From: Sphingobacteriales bacterium
GTDB taxonomy: Bacteria; Bacteroidota; Bacteroidia; Chitinophagales; JADIYW01
NCBI GenBank assembly: GCA_016699615.1
Contig: CP064984.1
Coordinates: forward strand, 1,770,001-1,834,000
Direction of reading: 5' to 3'
Length of the DNA stretch: 64,000 nucleotides
Shown: in pieces, positions 59,047 to 64,000 of the stretch
Position numbering within the stretch: the first letter of the stretch is position 1
Layout of the letters: each line of letters opens with the position of its first letter
Program-made: the position numbers and the translations under genes
The notes under the pieces: model-generated
Databases searched by the model: none
What the model was told of the DNA's origin: nothing
Seen by the model: only the letters and a program-made list of their open reading frames with translations

Positions 59047-59736
59047 ATGCAAAAGAAAGTTTTATTAGTAGAAGATGACCCAAATTTAGGCGCATTACTA
59101 CAAGAATACCTTAAACACAAAGACTTTTTAGTAGAGCTAAAGAGAGATGGCGCAGAAGGCTTATTAGCCTACAGAAAAGGCAAATTCGATATTATATTAT
59201 TAGATGTAATGATGCCAAAAAAAGACGGCTTTGAAGTAGCTGAAGAAATTAGAAAAGACAATCAAGAAGTTCCAATTATATTTCTTACAGCAAAATCTTT
59301 AAAAGAAGATAAAATTAAAGGACTAACAATTGGCGCTGATGACTATATCACCAAACCATTTTCTATGGAAGTTTTAGAATTAAAAATGAATGCAATTCTA
59401 AGAAGAACAGAGAAAAAAGAAATTAAGCCAACACAAGACACTTATGAAGTAGGCAAAACAACACTTGATTATAAAAACCACAAATTAATAATCAATAATA
59501 AAGAAACTAAGCTTACAACAAAAGAAGCTGAACTTTTAAGATTATTCTTTGAAAGAAAAAACGAATTGTTAGAAAGAGAATTAGCATTAAGACACGTATG
59601 GCAAGATGATAGCTACTTCACAGCAAGAAGCATGGATGTATTTATCTCAAAAATTAGAAAATATCTAAAAGAAGATGAATCATTGCAAATTCTAAACATT
59701 CACGGTCAAGGATACAAGCTATTAGAAAATAATTAA
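59047..59736 (+). CDS. OmpR-family response regulator
   Basis: A 229-residue regulator: receiver domain with acidic pair VEDDPN, phospho-Asp in ILLDVMMPKKDGF, Lys in ITKPFSMEVLELK, and a C-terminal winged helix (LTTKEAELLRLFFERKNELLERELALRHVW...FTARSMDVFISKIRKYL). Partner of the kinase upstream; the stimulus and targets are unknown. Confidence 0.95.
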   Translation: MQKKVLLVEDDPNLGALLQEYLKHKDFLVELKRDGAEGLLAYRKGKFDIILLDVMMPKKDGFEVAEEIRKDNQEVPIIFLTAKSLKEDKIKGLTIGADDYITKPFSMEVLELKMNAILRRTEKKEIKPTQDTYEVGKTTLDYKNHKLIINNKETKLTTKEAELLRLFFERKNELLERELALRHVWQDDSYFTARSMDVFISKIRKYLKEDESLQILNIHGQGYKLLENN

Positions 59737-59761
59737 TTATTCATATAAAAAGTTTTTACAT

Positions 59762-59790
59762 AGCCTGTTGTTATTCAACAGGCTTTTTTA
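59762..59790 (+). terminator. Terminator of the two-component operon
   Basis: Perfect 9-bp stem AGCCTGTTG / CAACAGGCT with a 5-base loop and a following T-run. Confidence 0.93.
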
Positions 59791-59854
59791 TTCTAGTGCA
59801 ATATACTTAAACATAATATATTGATTACGAATTAAACATATCTAAGTTTTTTCG

Positions 59855-59862
59855 TATTTTTG
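59855..59862 (+). promoter_or_regulatory. -7 box of the ileS promoter
   Basis: TATTTTTG fits the Bacteroidota -7 consensus, 34 bases before the ileS ATG. No clear TTG is seen at -33. Confidence 0.6.
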
Positions 59863-59896
59863 CACCAAATTTTTCAAACACAACCAAGCTGAAACC

Positions 59897-62800
59897 ATGG
59901 CAACATCGACGCAAAACACATACAAAGAATACAAGCAATTTAATCTAACTGAAATTGAAAAAGAAGTTGCAGAATTTTGGAAATCAAAAGATATTTTTAA
60001 AAAAAGTATAGAGCAAAGAGTAGATTGCCCAAATTATGTCTTTTACGAAGGACCACCAAGCGCAAACGGAATGCCAGGCATACACCATGTTATGGCACGT
60101 ACAATTAAAGATATCTTTTGTAGATTCAAAACAATTCAAGGATACAAAGTTGAGCGAAAAGCAGGCTGGGACACACACGGACTACCAATAGAATTACAAG
60201 TAGAAAAAACTCTAGGTATAACAAAAAAAGATATAGGCACTAAAATATCAGTTGAAGACTACAACAAAGAATGCCGAAGAGAAGTCATGAAGTTCAAAGA
60301 TAAATGGGATGAACTGACTGAAAAAGTAGGCTATTGGGTAGATTTAGAACATCCATACATCACATACGAAAACAATTATATTCAATCAGTTTGGTGGTTG
60401 TTATCAGAGTTGTATAAAAAAAATCTATTATACAAAGGCTTAAAAATCCAACCATATTCACCAGCAGCAGGCACAGGATTAAGCTCACACGAACTCAACC
60501 AACCAGGATGTTATAGAGAAGTAAAAGACATTACAGTTATTGCTCAATTCAATATCATTCAAAATGAGCAATCAATGTTTCTGTTTGAGACCAATAATAA
60601 TAATACATATTTCTTAGCATGGACAACCACACCTTGGACATTGCCATCAAATACAGCATTAGCCGTAGGAAAAAATATAGATTATGTGTTAATAAAAACA
60701 ATTAATCCATACACACACCTAGAAGTCAATCTAATATTGGCAAAAAATCTACTGAATAAATATTTTTCAAAAGATGATGAGAATAAGGCATTTTCAGAAT
60801 ATCAAAATGATGGGAAAAATTTGCCATTTCAAGTTGTAAAAGAATTCAAAGGAGAACAATTAGCAGGAATTAGCTACAACCAACTATTACCATTCGAAGC
60901 AAATAGTAAAGACAAAATCAGTGGCGATGCATTTAAAGTAATAACAGGCGATTTTGTTACCACAGAAGACGGAACAGGCATCGTACACATTGCACCAAGC
61001 TTTGGAGCAGATGACATGAAAGTTGCCAACGAAAATGGAATTGGTGGATTGACATTAGTAGATAAAGAAGGAAAATTTGTAGCTGGTGTTGGCGAATTTT
61101 CTGGCAGATATGTAAAAGACTATAAAGATGAGCCAAATTACGTATCAGTAGATATTGATATAAGCATAAAACTAAAAAAAGAAAACAAAGCATTCAAAGT
61201 AGAAAAATACGAGCACAGCTATCCACATTGCTGGCGTACAGACAAGCCAGTTATCTATTATCCATTAGATTCTTGGTTTATCAAAGTTACAGCAGTAAAA
61301 GAAAGATTAGTAGAACTAAATAAAACAATCAATTGGAAACCAGAAAGCACAGGAACAGGTAGATTCGGGCAATGGTTAGAAAATTTAGTAGATTGGAATT
61401 TATCTAGAACAAGATTTTGGGGCACACCATTAAATATTTGGAGAACAGAAGATGGCACAGAAGAATTATGTATATCAAGCATTGATGAATTAAAATCAGC
61501 AATCAATACATCAATTGAAAAAGGATATTTAGATAAATCATTTTTAGACAAAGAAATAGATTTACATAAGCCATATGTAGATGAAATTATTTTAGTAGCA
61601 CCATCAGGACAAAAAATGTTTAGAGAACCAGATTTAATAGATGTTTGGTTCGATTCTGGCGCTATGCCTTACGCACAATTGGGTTATCCATTCAACAACA
61701 AAGAGCAATTAAAAGATAATTTTCCAGCAGATTTTATAGCAGAAGGTGTAGATCAAACACGTGGTTGGTTTTATACATTACACGCAATAGCAACAATGTT
61801 GTTTGATAGTGTTGCATTCAAAAATGTAGTTTCCAATGGTTTGGTTTTAGACAAAAATGGAAACAAAATGTCTAAGCGTTTAGGCAATGCAATTGATCCA
61901 TTTGAAACTATCGCAAAACATGGAGCAGATGCAGTTCGTTGGTACATGGTAAGCAATGGACAACCGTGGGATAATCTAAAATTTGATATGGATGGTGTAG
62001 TAGAAACGCAACGTAAATTATTTTCTACACTATATAATACCTATAATTTCTTCGCTATCTATGCAAATATTGATCAGTTTTCATACAATCCATCACAACA
62101 AATTCAAGTTTCTGAAAGAGCAGAAATAGACAAATGGATAATTTCAAAACTAAATTCATTAGTAAGCAGCACTACAGCATCATTAAATGATTATGAGCCA
62201 GCAAAAGCAGCAAGAGCAATAGAAGAATTTGTTATTGATGATTTGTCAAATTGGTATGTGCGTTTGTGTAGAAGAAGATTTTGGGATACAGAAGAATCCT
62301 TAGACAAGAAAGCAGCGTTCCAAACACTATTTGAGTGCTTAGAAAAAATATCCATATTGATGTCGCCAATTGCACCATTTTTTGCAGATTGGTTGTATGC
62401 CAACTTAAATCAAGACAAGCAAAAAGAATCTGTGCATTTAGAATTTATTTCAGCTGTTGATACAAAAAACATAAACGCAGATTTAGAACAAAGAATGGAA
62501 TATGCTAAAAATATTTCATCATTAATTTTGTCACTTAGAAAAAAGACAAAAATAAAAGTAAGACAACCACTTCAAAAAATACTGATACCAATAATTGATA
62601 AACAATTAATTGAGCAAATTAATCTAGTAAAAGATTTGATTTTGTCTGAGGTTAATGTGAAAGAAATTGAATACATAAGCGATACTTCAGGAATTATATC
62701 TAAAAAAGCAAAGCCAAATTTCAAATTATTAGGTAAAAAATTAGGTGGAAATATGAAGTTTGCTACTGATGTAATTCAACAATTTAATGCTGAACAAATA

Positions 62801-63229
62801 AAAGAATTAGAAGAGAACGGACGCATAGCAATACAAGTACAAGGCACAGAATATGAAATTTTGGCAGATGAAGTAGAAATAATTTCTGATGATATACAAG
62901 GTTGGTTGGTTGCCAGCGAAAAAAATATCACAGTAGCATTAGATATTCATATTTCAGAGGAACTAAAATCAGAAGGATTTGCTAGAGAAATCATCAATAA
63001 AGTACAAAATGAGCGAAAAGAACAGAATTTCAACGTTGCAGATAAAATAACCATAAATGTGCAAAACCATTTGGTTCTCAACGATGTATTTCATCAGTTT
63101 AAAGATTATATTTGCAACGAAACTTTATGTAATGGCATCTATTTTGTAGAAGATATTAATAAAGGCAAAATATTTGATATTAACGGTGAGGAATTATTTA
63201 TGGAAATTCAAAAAGTAACAAATGGCTAA
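59897..63229 (+). CDS. ileS: Isoleucyl-tRNA synthetase
   Basis: A 1,110-residue class I synthetase charging tRNA-Ile. HIGH-type motif SANGMPGIHHVMARTIKDIF, KMSKR loop LDKNGNKMSKRLGNAIDPF, CP1 editing domain between (TTTPWTLPSNTALAV; GTGIVHIAPSFGADD), and an anticodon-binding domain. The length and the C-terminal region are those of the longer, eukaryote-like IleS type. The downstream gene starts inside its last codons (8-base overlap). Confidence 0.97.
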   Translation: MATSTQNTYKEYKQFNLTEIEKEVAEFWKSKDIFKKSIEQRVDCPNYVFYEGPPSANGMPGIHHVMARTIKDIFCRFKTIQGYKVERKAGWDTHGLPIELQVEKTLGITKKDIGTKISVEDYNKECRREVMKFKDKWDELTEKVGYWVDLEHPYITYENNYIQSVWWLLSELYKKNLLYKGLKIQPYSPAAGTGLSSHELNQPGCYREVKDITVIAQFNIIQNEQSMFLFETNNNNTYFLAWTTTPWTLPSNTALAVGKNIDYVLIKTINPYTHLEVNLILAKNLLNKYFSKDDENKAFSEYQNDGKNLPFQVVKEFKGEQLAGISYNQLLPFEANSKDKISGDAFKVITGDFVTTEDGTGIVHIAPSFGADDMKVANENGIGGLTLVDKEGKFVAGVGEFSGRYVKDYKDEPNYVSVDIDISIKLKKENKAFKVEKYEHSYPHCWRTDKPVIYYPLDSWFIKVTAVKERLVELNKTINWKPESTGTGRFGQWLENLVDWNLSRTRFWGTPLNIWRTEDGTEELCISSIDELKSAINTSIEKGYLDKSFLDKEIDLHKPYVDEIILVAPSGQKMFREPDLIDVWFDSGAMPYAQLGYPFNNKEQLKDNFPADFIAEGVDQTRGWFYTLHAIATMLFDSVAFKNVVSNGLVLDKNGNKMSKRLGNAIDPFETIAKHGADAVRWYMVSNGQPWDNLKFDMDGVVETQRKLFSTLYNTYNFFAIYANIDQFSYNPSQQIQVSERAEIDKWIISKLNSLVSSTTASLNDYEPAKAARAIEEFVIDDLSNWYVRLCRRRFWDTEESLDKKAAFQTLFECLEKISILMSPIAPFFADWLYANLNQDKQKESVHLEFISAVDTKNINADLEQRMEYAKNISSLILSLRKKTKIKVRQPLQKILIPIIDKQLIEQINLVKDLILSEVNVKEIEYISDTSGIISKKAKPNFKLLGKKLGGNMKFATDVIQQFNAEQIKELEENGRIAIQVQGTEYEILADEVEIISDDIQGWLVASEKNITVALDIHISEELKSEGFAREIINKVQNERKEQNFNVADKITINVQNHLVLNDVFHQFKDYICNETLCNGIYFVEDINKGKIFDINGEELFMEIQKVTNG

Positions 63230-64000
63230 AACTATAAAAACAAATAAAAAAGTAGTTGCAACAAAAAAAACAGCAACGAAAACTGCTCCTGCTAAAAAAT
63301 CGGCTACTAAAACTGTAGCTAAAGTAATGCCAGCAAAGAAAGCAGCTACAAAAGCTGTAGCTAAAACAACGCCAGCTAAAAAAGTAGCAACAAAAACTAT
63401 AGCAAAAGCAACACCAGCTAAAAAGGCAGCTACAAAAACTATAGCAAAAGCGACGCCAGCTAAAAAGGCAGCTACAAAAACTATAGCAAAAGCAACGCCA
63501 GCGAAGAAAGTAGCTACAAAAACTGTAGCAAAAGCAACGCCAACCAAAAAAGCAGCAACAAAAACTGTAGCAAAAGCAACGCCAGCTAAAAAAGTAGCAG
63601 CAAAAACTGTAGCAAAAGCAACGCCAACTAAAAAAGCAGCAGCAAAAACTGTAGTAAAAGCAACGCCAACCAAAAATGCAGCAACAAAAACTGTAGCAAA
63701 AGCAACGCCAGCTAAAAAAACAAATACAGGAAAGAAAGGACAACAGAAATTGAGTGTGAAGGAGATTTCTAAAACAAAATTGCATGTTGGTACGCAACAT
63801 CTTCCAAGCTATACAAACGAAACATATACACACAAAGAGTTAAAACCATTAACCAAAGAACAAAAAACAATTGTTAGATATAGTGATGCTGAGCTTGAAG
63901 AGTTTAAAACATTAATTAATGAAAAACTAAGAAAAGCAAAAGAAGAAGTTGATTACTATATAGCACAAATAAGAAGCTCAGCAGAAAGCGAAACTAAATT
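63222..64000 (+). CDS. TraR/DksA-like protein with histone-H1-like Ala/Lys repeat tail (3' end outside window)
   Basis: The frame starts MAKTIKTNKKVVATKKTA at 63222, inside the end of ileS, and runs off the window. Residues about 20-165 are repeats of 14 residues of the type KKAATKTVAKATPA, like histone H1 tails. Then RYSDAELEEFKTLINEKLRKAKEEVDYYIAQIR opens the coiled coil of the DksA family; the expected zinc finger would lie beyond the edge. DksA-like proteins act on RNA polymerase; the basic tail probably binds DNA or RNA. The overlap with ileS indicates co-transcription. Confidence 0.83.
   Translation, partial: MAKTIKTNKKVVATKKTATKTAPAKKSATKTVAKVMPAKKAATKAVAKTTPAKKVATKTIAKATPAKKAATKTIAKATPAKKAATKTIAKATPAKKVATKTVAKATPTKKAATKTVAKATPAKKVAAKTVAKATPTKKAAAKTVVKATPTKNAATKTVAKATPAKKTNTGKKGQQKLSVKEISKTKLHVGTQHLPSYTNETYTHKELKPLTKEQKTIVRYSDAELEEFKTLINEKLRKAKEEVDYYIAQIRSSAESETK
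63285..63715 (+). repeat. 42-bp tandem repeats encoding the Ala/Lys-rich tail
   Basis: About ten imperfect 42-bp units (AAA-ACT-GTA-GCA-AAA-GCA-ACG-CCA core), all in frame. Long antisense frames here are produced by the repeat and are not genes. Confidence 0.9.

Noticed and set aside
63194..63833. Minus-strand frames of 159 and 211 codons
   Set aside because: They arise from the 42-bp repeat of the plus-strand DksA-like gene; low-complexity Phe/Cys/Val composition.

Overview
The window is low-GC chromosome of a Bacteroidota bacterium, probably a Chitinophagales-type lineage. Supporting signs are TAnnTTTG promoter boxes, type IX secretion (T9SS) sorting tails, a moxR-DUF58-BatD-BatA-BatB-BatC cluster, DUF2480 and DUF4286 proteins, a CusA-TolC fusion efflux protein, and a DksA-like protein with a histone-H1-like repeat tail downstream of ileS. 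All identifications come from reading motifs and gene context; no database search was run.

Layout. 1-2180: the 3' two-thirds of 23S rRNA, 5S rRNA and a terminator. 2519-14896: one giant T9SS-exported repeat protein gene (about 3,000 codons, six modules of about 1.2-1.4 kb), broken by an IS982-type insertion (5998-7018) and by a 2.6-kb foreign segment, here called E1 (about 9771-12363), that replaced about 115 codons. 14996-17713: SCP2-like protein, Crp/Fnr-type regulator, D-aminoacylase-like amidohydrolase. 17888-23979: metal efflux operon (DUF6660, CusA-TolC fusion, CusB-like adaptor). 24051-29507: a 5.4-kb integrative element, here called E2, in the 3' end of tRNA-Glu. It carries a tyrosine integrase, Fic protein, excisionase-like HTH protein, filamentous-phage gpII-like replication protein and three unknown genes. 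29676-36042: gapA, DUF4286, glycosyltransferase, a phospholipase gene split by an IS256-type element with an exact 8-bp target duplication, lytic transglycosylase, DUF2480. 36115-46117 (minus strand): PpiD-like chaperone, Bat operon, thioredoxin, DUF721 and recF. 46202-52178: TPR protein, ribH, a complete IS256-family element, htrA, dapF, corA. 52238-54729: damaged anmK and accC. 54772-59736: ccmB, ccmC, a SPOR protein with six 34-residue repeats, and a two-component system. 59897-64000: ileS and the start of the dksA-like gene.

The most notable signal is a link between E1 and E2. Both carry the same non-coding module in the same order: 10-bp-period repeats with a GTACT core, a hairpin, an A-tract followed by GGAAAGT, then TTTATTTRCACTTGT. 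E1 has no integrase or replication gene. Its two end-truncated genes lie on one strand and are arranged as the two halves of a single gene opened at the junction, which fits a small circle inserted by a break inside that gene. A non-autonomous circle depending on an E2-like element is a testable inference, not a demonstrated fact.

The window shows heavy gene decay. Interrupted or damaged genes are the giant adhesin, the phospholipase, accC, anmK and two of the three transposases.
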